DNA of 64,000 bases from Novipirellula sp052161655 (lineage in GTDB: Bacteria; Planctomycetota; Planctomycetia; Pirellulales; Pirellulaceae), in assembly GCF_052161655.1 (NCBI RefSeq), contig NZ_CP197418.1, forward strand, positions 6,138,001-6,202,000. The letters are read 5' to 3'. Shown here in pieces: positions 1 through 8,579 of the stretch. Both the position numbers and the translations under genes were made by a program. The number at the start of each line of letters is the position of its first letter. The first letter of the stretch is position 1. Under the pieces are notes generated by a model. The model did no database searches. It was not told the DNA's origin and worked only from the letters and a program-made list of their open reading frames with translations.

Positions 1-2
1 TG

Positions 3-332
3 ACCGTCCAGGTAGATGGAACCAAAGGATCGGCGGTCGCAGGCCTTCGCGAATGTTGGACGCAAAGTCTTGCGTCGACTCCGCGGCCGATTTGGAATCC
101 CGACATTCCGCAACCGATCAATTTTTATGATGGCTGGCAAAAATTGCCGGACGCGACGCAGTACGATAACGCGTTCAAGATTCAGTGGGAACTGTTTCTC
201 AAGCACGTGGTGACGGGAGAGGCGTTCCCGTGGTCGCTGCGTAGCGGTGCAGCGGGTGTATTGCTGGCCAATGCCGGCGAGTCCTCTTCTCGCGAACAAC
301 GCTGGGTCACCGTCGAAGAGAAGGACGCATGA
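3..332 (+). CDS. Gfo/Idh/MocA-family oxidoreductase, C-terminal part only (cut by window edge)
   Basis: An open frame enters from the left edge and ends at the TGA at 330-332. About 109 residues are visible. They read like the C-terminal end of the Gfo/Idh/MocA family: a segment around PINFYDGW, then a helix with QWELFLKHVV followed by FPWSLRSGA, the usual tail in which an 'F-W' loop closes the substrate domain. The Rossmann fold and the EKP-type catalytic motif lie outside the window, so activity cannot be judged. The last codons overlap the ATG of the next gene in an ATGA junction, which implies translational coupling with the sugar isomerase that follows. This pairing is common in polyol and sugar catabolism operons. 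The substrate is unknown. Confidence 0.75.
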   Translation, partial: TVQVDGTKGSAVAGLRECWTQSLASTPRPIWNPDIPQPINFYDGWQKLPDATQYDNAFKIQWELFLKHVVTGEAFPWSLRSGAAGVLLANAGESSSREQRWVTVEEKDA

Positions 333-1177
333 TGACGACGCCCGAATCAGAAGTTGCTTCACCCGATCGCAGTCGCCTGGCTGTTCACACGATGACGACG
401 AAGCCATTGTCACTCGCCGAGGCAGCGGATGCCTATTCGCGGCGTGGAATTGCCGGAATCAGTGTCTGGGTAGAAGCCTTGGAGGGACTGGCAACGTCGG
501 CGGCCAAGCAAATCGTTGATGATGCGGGGCTGAAAGTACCAGCGCTGGTCCGAGGAGGTTTTTTCTGTGCATCCAGCGAATCAGAACGACAAAAACGTGT
601 TGACAACAACCGACGCTTAATCGAGACGGCCGCAGAATTGGAAGCGGAAATGCTGGTACTGGTCGTGGGTGCAGAGCCCGGTGTTCCGCTGGAACAGCAA
701 CGGGGCTGGGTGCGCGACGGCATCGAGAAAATCTTGCCTGCGGCGGAGGCGGCGAACGTCAAACTTGCGATTGAACCTCTGCATCCAATGTATGCAGCGG
801 ATAAGAGCTGTATCAATCGTATCGCCGAAGCTCGCACGATTTGCGATTGGATCGACAATCCCTTCGTGGGTGTTGCGGTCGACGTCTATCATGTTTGGTG
901 GGATCCCGATCTGAGTAGCGAAATCAAGTTGCTTGGCGAAGCTGACCGTATCTTTGGCTTGCACGTTTGTGATTGGCGAGTTCCCACACGTGATTTGCTT
1001 ACGGACCGCGCGTTGATGGGTGACGGGTGCATCGACATCCGAGGTATCCGCGGGCAAGTCGAAGCCGCCGGATTTAGCGGCTGGATCGAAGTCGAAATCT
1101 TTTCCGAAGAGCACTGGGCAAGTGACCAAGCGGATTACTTGGACAAGATCATTCAGCGTTATGAAACCGATTCGTAA
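329..1177 (+). CDS. Sugar phosphate isomerase/epimerase-like TIM-barrel protein
   Basis: A 282-residue protein of the xylose-isomerase-like TIM barrel family (AP_endonuc_2). Visible family landmarks are metal-ligand segments in the expected order: an IEPLHP strand end, VDVYHVWWDP, GLHVCDWR and a terminal WIEVEIF strand carrying the last acidic ligand. Such proteins isomerise or epimerise keto-sugars or inositol derivatives using a divalent metal. There is no signal peptide, so it is probably cytoplasmic. The ATG overlaps the stop of the preceding dehydrogenase gene by four bases, so the two are almost certainly co-translated and act on the same substrate. The exact reaction cannot be assigned. 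Confidence 0.85.
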   Translation: MMTTPESEVASPDRSRLAVHTMTTKPLSLAEAADAYSRRGIAGISVWVEALEGLATSAAKQIVDDAGLKVPALVRGGFFCASSESERQKRVDNNRRLIETAAELEAEMLVLVVGAEPGVPLEQQRGWVRDGIEKILPAAEAANVKLAIEPLHPMYAADKSCINRIAEARTICDWIDNPFVGVAVDVYHVWWDPDLSSEIKLLGEADRIFGLHVCDWRVPTRDLLTDRALMGDGCIDIRGIRGQVEAAGFSGWIEVEIFSEEHWASDQADYLDKIIQRYETDS

Positions 1178-1413
1178 CGTGGATCGGACCAAAGCACCTT
1201 CAGTTTGACGACGCTCTCGCGGCGCTGCGCGTTGTCACGCGGTTCTTGTCGTGCCGGTAGCCCGGGTGTTTCCGTTTGTCTGCTTTGTGATCTAACGACA
1301 CAAAGCAGTCAACCCGATGCGAGCCATGGACGATATGCAGAGGGTGCCCCCCCGGTTAGCAATTCTTTCCGCGTCCCTCACCGTTCGCCACCTCCCCACC
1401 CGCGAGTCAAAAC

Positions 1414-2307
1414 GTGCCCATCATCCTTATGATCAACCTGAAAGGCGGCGTTGGAAAAACCGCCTCCACGGTCGCCATTGCAGAAACCTTTGCCGAACAG
1501 GGGCAACGCACGCTTGTTATTGACGCAGATCACCAAAGCATGGCGGGCGAGCTATTGGTGGGGCAGTCTCGGATGCTTGCATCCGAGCGGGCAAAGACGA
1601 CATTGCACGACATGTTTCTAGCGATGGCCGATGTCAATTTCGACGCAGCGGATTTGCCGAATTTTGCATTGGGCAACGCGTCATCGGTGCAAACGTCCAG
1701 CGAGAATTTGTGGGTCGTCCCCTGTTCGTTTCGGATCGACGATTTCTCGAGTAACGTTGCAAAGTCCCAACGTATCTGCCGGTCCTACGCAACCGAGCGT
1801 GAATTGCAGGTATATCTGACCCGTCAAATGAAAAAAGTGAAACGCTGGCTCGACGCCAGCTTTGACGTCGTCCTTGTCGATTGCCCTCCTAGTATTGCAA
1901 TGCAAGTTAAAATGTTCTTGCGAATCGCTGACGGCTACGTCATCCCCAGCGTTCCCGACCAATTGTCAGTGCGGGGCTCGGAGAACCTGGTGAAACGACT
2001 CTCAACTTACGGATTCAAACTCGCCGGCCTGGGGACGCTTTGGACGCTGTATCGTGAACAGGTGGCACTTCATCGTGAAATGGTTCTCGATCCATTCTCG
2101 GGAATCCCCAAGCCGTTTCAGACGATCATTCCCAACGCGACGCGATTAGCTTCGGCAGTTGATCCACGTAGCGTGAACGCCCCGTTCGCAAATTGCGACG
2201 CAAAGTATGGTAAACCTTTTGCAACGCGATATCGCGATTTAGTTGATGAGATGTTTGGTCGCTGCGAACTCCTCGGTATCGAGACGCGAGTCGTTCATTA
2301 CGTCTAA
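1414..2307 (+). CDS. ParA/MinD-type P-loop ATPase, orphan
   Basis: A 297-residue protein. The GTG start puts the deviant Walker A motif KGGVGKT at residues 10-16, directly after a hydrophobic strand, as in ParA proteins. The Walker A' position reads DADHQ rather than the common DLDPQ, and Walker B reads VLVDCPPS. No ParB, SMC or centromere-like repeats lie nearby, and the neighbours are a sugar isomerase and the convergent fbp gene, so this is an orphan ParA-like ATPase. A cargo-positioning or plasmid-remnant role is possible; neither is shown. A second, more typical ParA lies at 53682-54506. The 236 bases upstream hold no gene I can support. Confidence 0.85.
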   Translation: MPIILMINLKGGVGKTASTVAIAETFAEQGQRTLVIDADHQSMAGELLVGQSRMLASERAKTTLHDMFLAMADVNFDAADLPNFALGNASSVQTSSENLWVVPCSFRIDDFSSNVAKSQRICRSYATERELQVYLTRQMKKVKRWLDASFDVVLVDCPPSIAMQVKMFLRIADGYVIPSVPDQLSVRGSENLVKRLSTYGFKLAGLGTLWTLYREQVALHREMVLDPFSGIPKPFQTIIPNATRLASAVDPRSVNAPFANCDAKYGKPFATRYRDLVDEMFGRCELLGIETRVVHYV

Positions 2308-2326
2308 CGCGATTCAGATTCGAGCG

Positions 2327-2392
2327 AAGTGGACGAGGCAACGAGTCCTTCGCAAAGAGAGTAAAACGGGGACTCGTCGCCTCGTCCACTAC
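2327..2392. repeat. Palindromic intergenic repeat (GTGG...CCAC hairpin) between convergent genes
   Basis: Two arms of about 20 bases, starting AGTGGACGAGGCAACGAG and ending CGCCTCGTCCACTAC, pair with one mismatch around a loop of about 25 bases. It sits between the convergent parA-like and fbp genes and could act as a bidirectional terminator, although it has no U-tract. The outer end TCCACTAC resembles the ends of the hairpins at 18652, 21258 and 34134. Confidence 0.7.
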
Positions 2393-2420
2393 CTCAAGAG
2401 TGAGATGCAACAAAGCACCA

Positions 2421-4400
2421 CTACCTTGACGAGTGCAGACTAGTGCTGGTCGCTTGTTCGTGCAGACGATTGGTCTGATAAGCTTCGATCAATCGATCGA
2501 GCATCTCGATCCGATAACGAATTCGCTGGCCTCGCTCTGTATCACGGGTAGCCCGTGGTTTATCAAACACACGAATTTCCTGGACAGCAGGCACGATGTC
2601 GATCCCATCGCGGATCGCCGCATCGACCGACTCGAAATGATGGTGTTCGGCCAATACAATCCGGTTAGGCTCTAGCAGCAAAGTGTAGCCGTAGTCGCCG
2701 TAAGCCTCCGAGAACGCTCCGTCGATCGTGATCGCTTTGCCGCTGCGTTTCAGCGGTGATTCGCCTTCTTCGACCTTGACCGGCACATGGCCGTTCACGA
2801 TCAATCCTCCTTCGGTTTCCATCCCAAATTCGGTCAACACTTTGTCGCAGAATTCGGTTTCGTGAATGAGTGCGAAGTAGGGATCCTTGGTCTCGCGATG
2901 CGGTGTCTTGTCTTGGATAAAGTCACGCTCGAACGTCGCAATCCGGTCCTTCCCAAACAATGGTGACCGTGGACCGCTCCACAGGTACCAAAGGAAATCC
3001 AGATCCTCCTCAGCCGACTTTTCGACGGCACGACGGACTACTTTCTCGATGCCTTCAAATAGCTCGCGTCCTGCGAGCGGGTGACCATCGACCATCAATG
3101 GCAAAAACGAGCCTTCCGCATCGCACGGCACGCACCCATGAAAGATCAGGCATTCATCTCTTCTTAGGTACATCGATCCATGACCGACCATGAAACGCAT
3201 TTGCTCATGCAGCTTCTGGCTGTCCAAAAACGAGTGCTTCAGACACGCAAGGCATGCCGATTCCTCAGCGGACAACTCATACGGGTTTTCCGGATCCACC
3301 GTCGGAAATAAATTGTCACGCAGATCGTAGGTTTGTCCATCAATCTCAATCGTCCCACGCACATGGTCGATTCGATGCAGCAAGCGTCGATGGTCCAAAC
3401 CCCACTGCGGATTACGTTGGATCAACTGCCCTTCGAGTTTGAACTGCATCACGGCAGCCGCTTTTTGCATCCGTGCAACGACCTCATTGGGACGCATGCC
3501 CTCTCGCTTGGGCATGAAAAACGTGGCGGGGTCGTCGGCGTAAACGGTGCGGGCGAGATGTTCAAGCGGTGTCAACGGAACGCTGTAGCCCTCGTCCAAT
3601 TGGCCAAGGCGTCGGTAACGCAGCGACACGCGAAGCACTGTGCAAATTAAAGCCTCGTTTCCAAGCGACGCACCAAGCCACAAAGCATCATGATTGCCCC
3701 AGATGAATTCGACGTTGGGTTGACGACGCAGATAATCCACGACACGGTCGCCCCGTGGGCCGCGGTCCCAACAATCGCCACCGATAATCAGTTCATCGAC
3801 GGCTAGGTTGCGAATCAGGCGTCCGAGCAGATGGATCAGGTGTAACGCGCGTCCACGTCGTACGAGTTCATCGAGCATTGCTGCAACAAACTCAGGGCCC
3901 CGATCAGTCGAGGGGGCGTGCAACATCTCTAACAGAAGTTCACTGTATTCAGGCGGAAATAGATTCGTTGCCAGTCGCAGGCTGAAGTTGGATACCAGGT
4001 GGCGAAGCAGTTCAAGCTGCGACTTCAGCATTCTCGTTGCATACGCTTTGACCTCTTCAGGTTGCTTCAGAGTGTGTCGCAGGCGTTCGGTAACTTCTGC
4101 TGGATAGAAGGTCAGTGTCAAAAACTCTGACATCTCATCGGCGTCCATCCTTCCCGAGAACATCTCTTCGACGAGCGGGCGGAGCGTTCCGGAAGCGTTG
4201 TTGATCACATGCTGCAGTTTCTTGTCTTCCCCGTGAATGTCACTGATCACATGCACAGCACTTTTCGGCAACGTTTGCACCGCCGCAAGCCGCGCGACCT
4301 CCGCGATGGCTGCGTCGACATTTGGATACTTGACTGCAAGCAGTTCCAGTACCGAGAGGTCCGCTTCGGGACGCTTAAAGGACAGTGACGTGTTGAGCAT
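2421..4400 (-). CDS. fbp: Fructose-1,6-bisphosphatase class III
   Basis: A 659-residue protein, close to the length of the Bacillus subtilis class III enzyme. It carries calcineurin-like metallophosphatase motifs: SDIHGE at residues 53-58, then GGDCWDRGP, WGNHDALWLGA and, near the C-terminus, NGHVPVK. These ligate the two metals that activate water for hydrolysis of fructose 1,6-bisphosphate to fructose 6-phosphate, the committed step of gluconeogenesis. There is no signal peptide; the enzyme is cytoplasmic. The ATG at 4400 is the only start giving the full N-terminus. The gene stands alone: the next gene in the same direction, a sulfatase, is 238 bases upstream, and that gap holds a palindromic repeat. 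Confidence 0.93.
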   Translation of the reverse strand: MLNTSLSFKRPEADLSVLELLAVKYPNVDAAIAEVARLAAVQTLPKSAVHVISDIHGEDKKLQHVINNASGTLRPLVEEMFSGRMDADEMSEFLTLTFYPAEVTERLRHTLKQPEEVKAYATRMLKSQLELLRHLVSNFSLRLATNLFPPEYSELLLEMLHAPSTDRGPEFVAAMLDELVRRGRALHLIHLLGRLIRNLAVDELIIGGDCWDRGPRGDRVVDYLRRQPNVEFIWGNHDALWLGASLGNEALICTVLRVSLRYRRLGQLDEGYSVPLTPLEHLARTVYADDPATFFMPKREGMRPNEVVARMQKAAAVMQFKLEGQLIQRNPQWGLDHRRLLHRIDHVRGTIEIDGQTYDLRDNLFPTVDPENPYELSAEESACLACLKHSFLDSQKLHEQMRFMVGHGSMYLRRDECLIFHGCVPCDAEGSFLPLMVDGHPLAGRELFEGIEKVVRRAVEKSAEEDLDFLWYLWSGPRSPLFGKDRIATFERDFIQDKTPHRETKDPYFALIHETEFCDKVLTEFGMETEGGLIVNGHVPVKVEEGESPLKRSGKAITIDGAFSEAYGDYGYTLLLEPNRIVLAEHHHFESVDAAIRDGIDIVPAVQEIRVFDKPRATRDTERGQRIRYRIEMLDRLIEAYQTNRLHEQATSTSLHSSR

Positions 4401-4562
4401 TGGTCATTACGTGCGAAGAAGAGATAAAGTCTGTCGAAGACGAGAATAGGAAGCCGATTAGGAAGCAACCTAGTTCGCTAAAGGCCTGCCTGGCAAACCG
4501 AGAACCTCAACAGTAAACTGCCGGTTCCGGCTTACCTAAGTTGTAAGGCAAGAAACCAGTCG

Positions 4563-4624
4563 GGGCTAGCGAGGTCGGCTCACAAAAACGCAATCGCAAG
4601 CGTTGTGAGTGGCCGCTAGGCCCC
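4563..4624. repeat. Imperfect inverted repeat upstream of fbp
   Basis: Arms beginning GGGGCTAGCG and ending CGCTAGGCCCC flank inner arms CTCACAA and TTGTGAG with an AACGC/GCGTT core. The result is a long interrupted hairpin between the sulfatase stop and the fbp start. It may be a terminator for the sulfatase or a dispersed planctomycete repeat; no second copy was seen in this window. Confidence 0.55.
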
Positions 4625-4638
4625 AATCGTCAATGCCG

Positions 4639-6432
4639 CTATTCGGTCAGCGTTGCCGGCTTTCCACTCTTCGGGTTAAGCTCGATGCTCTTGATGGTCG
4701 TGACGCCGCTTGGGACTTGCACCCGCACATGAATGACCTTCGCTTTACCAGGCAACTGAGTTTCGACGGTCTGCCAATCGTCCGACTTCGCGACAGCGAC
4801 TCTGACTCGTTTTTCCGGCGTGAAATCTTTGTCGCCCGAGTCTCGCCACGAGATGCTGAGATCGCCCGGGGTGTCGTTTTTTACGACGACTATGACTGAA
4901 ACAGGACCCTGTAAATTCAAACCAGCACGTGTGATGAATGGCTTTTGCTTTTTTCCCGATTTTCCAGCAACGATCTGAACCCCGGCTGCGGTCGTTTTCA
5001 TCTCACCGCTCCGTACGATCCACGGAACGTTTGACTTGCCCGTAGGCGTTGACACTGATTTGCCGCGTATCGGTGCAGCCGGCTTTCCGTCCAAGTAAAA
5101 GTCGAAATAGTCGGATGCCGCTTTGGACATCTCCTGCGTCGCGAGCCCCGGCGGACTCAATTCGCTGGCCCATGCGGACAAATTCCCTCGCAATCGGGTG
5201 GCAATTTCAGGATGCGTGCGGAGAACGTTATGTTGTTCTTCGATGTCGTTACTCAAGTCGTAAAGATACTCGCGATCGCCACCGCGAAGCAATTTCCAGT
5301 TGCCTTCGCGGATCGCCGACTGTGCCGTCCAACGCCACATCAACGCGTCATGCGGCGGAGTCGTTAGCTGGCCGGTCAAATGCGGAATCAGGTTGATACC
5401 GTCGAGGTCGCCGGGTTTCGTTTCCAGGTTCGCGATCTCGGCCGCAGTTGCCGCGACATCAAGCGCACTGACGGGATGGTTATAGATTTGTCCGGCGGGA
5501 ATTTTGCCTGGCCAAGCGATCACGAACGGCACATGCATACCGCCTTCGGATAGCATCCCCTTTTCGCCATTGAGTGGATCGTTTAGCGAACCATCCCAGC
5601 CCGGACCGCCACCGGGTGCGTCTAGCTTGTGAATTTTTAGCGGAGCCCCGTTGTCTCCGATGTAGAAAATCAGAGTCTTCTGCGTCAGCTGATGTTTCGC
5701 CAGTGTGTCGGTGATCAATCCCACGCCGTCATCCACCGCAGACAACATTGCCAGGGCCTGGCGACGTCGCTCGGGCATCTTCCCGGGAAAGCGGTCGAGA
5801 TACTTCTGTGGTGCGTCCAAGGGCACATGCGGTGCGCGATAAGCGACGTACAGAAAGAATGGATCATCCTTGTATCGCTCGATCAACGCTGCGGCCGCTT
5901 TGCTACAGCCGTCCACGTGATACATCGTAGGAGGCAAATTCGACATCTCACGATCCGTTCCATCGAGCGTGATGTTCGCCGCGAAGGGACGTTGAGCGTT
6001 CTGGTTGAACACATGTTTGAATCCGTGTTCCGTGATCTTGGGGCCAGTCCCAAGATGCCATTTGCCGAATTGGGCAGTAATATAGCCGGAACTTTGAAGT
6101 CGTTCGGCGATCGTCAACTCGCGATCAAAACCGTCGAGCGATTGCCCATTTGCTTCGACACCGAATCGCGACTGAAACTTCCCAACCAACAATCCAGCTC
6201 GCGAGGGGATACACTGCGGCGCTGTGCTGTATCCGTGTGTTGCCAGCACCCCACTGCGAGCAAGGGCATCGACGTTGGGTGTTTTGATGTCGTCAAATAC
6301 GCCTTGGCACGACAAATCCGCGTAGCCATGATCATCGGTGTAGAACACGATGATATTGGGTCGGACGACGTCGCCACGTGCGCAGGTTACAACCGTGATG
6401 AAAACACTGAAAAGCAGAAAGGATTGTTTCAT
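4639..6432 (-). CDS. Secreted type I sulfatase with C-terminal beta domain
   Basis: A 597-residue arylsulfatase-A-type protein with a signal peptide (residues 1-20). The metal-binding DD pair is at 33-34, and the formylglycine motif C-I-P-S-R begins at Cys74, which must be oxidised by a sulfatase-maturing enzyme. The sulfatase fold runs to about residue 450. A C-terminal domain of about 130 residues then follows (WRDSGDKDF, and a VQVPSGVTTIKSIEL end) that resembles the tail of the sulfatase at 8580 and may bind carbohydrate or position substrate. The likely role is desulfation of algal polysaccharides in the periplasm or outside the cell. The exact substrate cannot be read from sequence. Confidence 0.92.
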   Translation of the reverse strand: MKQSFLLFSVFITVVTCARGDVVRPNIIVFYTDDHGYADLSCQGVFDDIKTPNVDALARSGVLATHGYSTAPQCIPSRAGLLVGKFQSRFGVEANGQSLDGFDRELTIAERLQSSGYITAQFGKWHLGTGPKITEHGFKHVFNQNAQRPFAANITLDGTDREMSNLPPTMYHVDGCSKAAAALIERYKDDPFFLYVAYRAPHVPLDAPQKYLDRFPGKMPERRRQALAMLSAVDDGVGLITDTLAKHQLTQKTLIFYIGDNGAPLKIHKLDAPGGGPGWDGSLNDPLNGEKGMLSEGGMHVPFVIAWPGKIPAGQIYNHPVSALDVAATAAEIANLETKPGDLDGINLIPHLTGQLTTPPHDALMWRWTAQSAIREGNWKLLRGGDREYLYDLSNDIEEQHNVLRTHPEIATRLRGNLSAWASELSPPGLATQEMSKAASDYFDFYLDGKPAAPIRGKSVSTPTGKSNVPWIVRSGEMKTTAAGVQIVAGKSGKKQKPFITRAGLNLQGPVSVIVVVKNDTPGDLSISWRDSGDKDFTPEKRVRVAVAKSDDWQTVETQLPGKAKVIHVRVQVPSGVTTIKSIELNPKSGKPATLTE

Positions 6433-6597
6433 GAAAGTGATTTAAGTGGGCGGGCGGGAATGGTCCATTCGGGTGAAGGCTATGCTCGACCTTTCCCAAA
6501 CTGCGGAGACTGCTTATTTAGTACGACATCACCGTTCTTATGTTAGCCGTTTGGGCGTTAGCCTGGGCCGCTAAAACTTTGGTATCGACGTCGGATA

Positions 6598-6720
6598 ATG
6601 GGGGTGAGTTTTTCTTCCGGCCGATACTGCAGTTACCTCTCCACCGACGAAGAGGTTGAGCGGCTTTTAAGTTGAGTGGTAGCAACCACTTGCTTCACCC
6701 TCCCAACGAAGTAGGGAGCG
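6598..6720. repeat. Dispersed repeat E, forward copy, left of IS110-type transposase
   Basis: This copy starts GGGTGAGTTTTTCTTCC and includes CCGATACTGCAGTTACCTCT. Positions 6666-6704 (39 bases) are the exact reverse complement of 45873-45911. A related copy in the opposite orientation lies at 8436-8540, so the IS110-type transposase gene sits between inverted copies. The gap 6433-7087 holds this repeat and the structured segment at 6783-7047 but no gene. Confidence 0.75.
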
Positions 6721-6782
6721 ACCGTGTTAAGATTTGGCAATAGTCGCTTATCAAAAAACTAAATTTTTGATTCGATGTTTCG

Positions 6783-7047
6783 CCTCGATGCGCAGCATCG
6801 AAGGACATAGGGGGCTCCTATGGGAGTCTGGCTGCGTGTATGTTTGGACCCTTGTACCGAGCGGCAACGCTCGAGTACGTAGGCAGTCGACGAGCGATTT
6901 CGGTCGTTGGTCGGCTGCCGTTTTTTCCAAATACTTCGCTCGATCCCTGGCTCGACGCTTGTTCGGGCTCGGCAAAATGGGGCCGCCCCTTCCGCATCGC
7001 CGTCACATCGGCCTCAGATGCTGGCGCAGGCCAATGTGACGGCGACG
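6783..7047 (-). other. Structured non-coding segment 3' of the IS110 transposase
   Basis: Several hairpins follow one another. TCGATG/CATCGA lies near 6785-6802, and CGAGCG-GCAA-CGCTCG lies near 6858-6873. A strong stem pairs 6993-7013 with 7027-7047, 21 base pairs with two mismatches around a 13-base loop. No convincing reading frame covers it. It may be the non-coding end of the element or part of a guide RNA in the IS1111-like layout. Confidence 0.4.
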
Positions 7048-7087
7048 CGAAAGGGGCTCTTCAACCGTTATTTCGTTGGTGGACTGA

Positions 7088-8095
7088 TCAGACCATCGCG
7101 GCGAACTTTGAAGTGTCAAACGTTTCTTGATTACGAACCATCTGATTGAGTGTCGAAAGAAGCTTTCGTACGCAAGCGATCATCGCCAGCTTGTACGGTT
7201 TCCCTTGCTTTCTTAGACGTGTGTAAAAGGCTTTCAGACGCTCGTCGTACTGCCGAGCTGATAACGCTGCCATGTACAATGCACAGCGGACCGATTGACG
7301 CCCACCACGCACCATTCGTTTACCATCCTTGGTGCCACTTTGCTTAGCCATCGGCGATACGCCAACTAACTTCGCAATCTCTTTGCGATTGAGTTGCCCC
7401 AACTCAGGCAGCGAAGTCAGAAGCACATTGATCGTGACCTCGCCCACGCCGGGGTGGCTCTTCAAAATCTGCACTTTGGGCTCTTGCTTTGCCAGCTCTT
7501 TGAGGATCTCGCTGAGTCGTTTATCAACGCGATTTAGCTGGTTTTCGATGTTGCGCAGCATCTGTTTTAGCAACTTGCGAGTCTCTTTGTCGGTGGTATG
7601 TAGCAACCGCGATCGTTCTTGAGCCTGCATCTTCAGAAGCGATACCCGACGATGAACCATCGCGGTGTGATGCTTCTGTTGCTCGCTGCGTCTGACTGCC
7701 AAGTGGACCGGAACGTCCTGACCAAATCGACAAATCATCGCTGCATCAATCGTGTCGGTCTTCTCAAGCCATCCATGGCCCTTGGCGAAGTCTCTGACTT
7801 GCCGTGGGTTGACAATGGCGACGTCAATCGAGCTGTCGTGAGCCATGTCAGTCATCAACAGGTGATAGCTGGCGGTGGATTCACAGAGAATCAATGTCGC
7901 GCTGTCAGGATCAATGCGGTCAAGCAATTTCGCTTGAATGCTCTTCACGTCGTTATCAATTCGCCCGGTAAGCTTGTTTTGAGAATCACAAAGATCGAGA
8001 TTATTTTTGGCAACATCGACTCCGATGACTCGTTGGTAACCGGTTCGCGACAGTGGTGTTTCGTGTCGAGTGTTTGTAGTAGATTCGTTGCTCAT
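7088..8095 (-). CDS. IS110-family transposase (DEDD recombinase)
   Basis: A 335-residue protein with the RuvC-like DEDD acidic set in the right order: D27 (VIGVDVAKNNLDL), E72 (LCESTAS), and D114 with D117 (TDTIDAAM). A helix-hairpin-helix HPGVG motif at about 214-218 leads into the C-terminal Transposase_20 domain, with a conserved SG serine at about 253 and the GGRQSVRCALYMAA block. All catalytic positions are present, so the gene looks intact. Known IS110 elements recombine DNA under the guidance of an element-encoded bridge RNA (seekRNA). The neighbouring non-coding DNA is structured on both sides, consistent with that. Neighbours are two unrelated sulfatase genes. Confidence 0.93.
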   Translation of the reverse strand: MSNESTTNTRHETPLSRTGYQRVIGVDVAKNNLDLCDSQNKLTGRIDNDVKSIQAKLLDRIDPDSATLILCESTASYHLLMTDMAHDSSIDVAIVNPRQVRDFAKGHGWLEKTDTIDAAMICRFGQDVPVHLAVRRSEQQKHHTAMVHRRVSLLKMQAQERSRLLHTTDKETRKLLKQMLRNIENQLNRVDKRLSEILKELAKQEPKVQILKSHPGVGEVTINVLLTSLPELGQLNRKEIAKLVGVSPMAKQSGTKDGKRMVRGGRQSVRCALYMAALSARQYDERLKAFYTRLRKQGKPYKLAMIACVRKLLSTLNQMVRNQETFDTSKFAAMV

Positions 8096-8100
8096 CTTAA

Positions 8101-8270
8101 AAGTCCCTGCCTAGTAAATGCGGTCTGGCATGACGCCGACCTAGCGACCGTTCGGGTAAAAGAACTGACTCACGATCAAGCTCCCAATCGCTCTAGCCTG
8201 GGGCCGAGAAGGGTCGGATAGGATCTGTGAGTCAGCGACTTTTCCGCAGAGCGACTGCGAAAAGGTCATC
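8101..8270 (-). ncRNA. Candidate IS110 bridge RNA (seekRNA) upstream of transposase
   Basis: Read on the transposase strand, three nested or serial structures precede the start codon. A compact hairpin at 8237-8267 (GACTTTT...GAAAAGGTC) comes first. A long stem follows with arms at 8165-8177 and 8222-8235 (CTGACTCACGATC / GATCTGTGAGTCAG) enclosing a large internal loop. A smaller hairpin at 8122-8141 is last. A 5' stem-loop followed by two loop-bearing stems is the layout reported for IS110 bridge RNAs. The assignment is structural inference only; no guide-to-target pairing has been shown. Confidence 0.35.
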
Positions 8271-8435
8271 ACAGCGAATCGACGCGAAAACCGGTCGAAA
8301 CACCACAATGATCATATACTAGGGTCGGAAAAGGAGCCTTCAGCGAGTTTTCCGCTCTCGGGCTGGCGACGTTGAGCTTGCACATTGTCATCTCTAACAC
8401 TTCGATGCCCCACCCAGAACTTGCTCCGCTCGTTC

Positions 8436-8540
8436 TGACCTCCCCAAAACAAGTTTCGGGGAGGTGAAGCACGTCAAAGGACTCGATTCACAACGAAATA
8501 AAAGGCCGCACAACCTCGAAGTTGGTGCAGAGGTGACAGA
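8436..8540. repeat. Dispersed repeat E, reverse copy, right of IS110-type transposase
   Basis: Contains the paired arms GACCTCCCC and GGGGAGGTGAAG, then the segment GGCCGCACAACCTCGAAG and AGAGGTGACAG. These correspond in order to the copy at 45861-45948, with more divergence in the middle. With the forward copy at 6598 it brackets the IS110-type gene. The 484-base gap 8096-8579 holds this repeat and the RNA candidate but no protein gene. Confidence 0.6.
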
Positions 8541-8579
8541 ACATTGTCGCCATGCCGCATGCTACTTCTGGAACCTCGT

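Larger units (their letters stand above)
6783..8270 (-). mobile_element. IS110-family insertion sequence (approximate limits)
   Basis: The core is the transposase gene at 7088-8095, with structured non-coding DNA on both sides and repeat-E copies outside that. The limits are approximate: IS110 elements lack terminal inverted repeats, so the ends can only be fixed by comparison with another copy or with the empty site. Confidence 0.6.

Noticed and set aside
5692..6546. 284-codon plus-strand frame
   Set aside because: Antisense of the sulfatase at 4639 with no recognisable motif.
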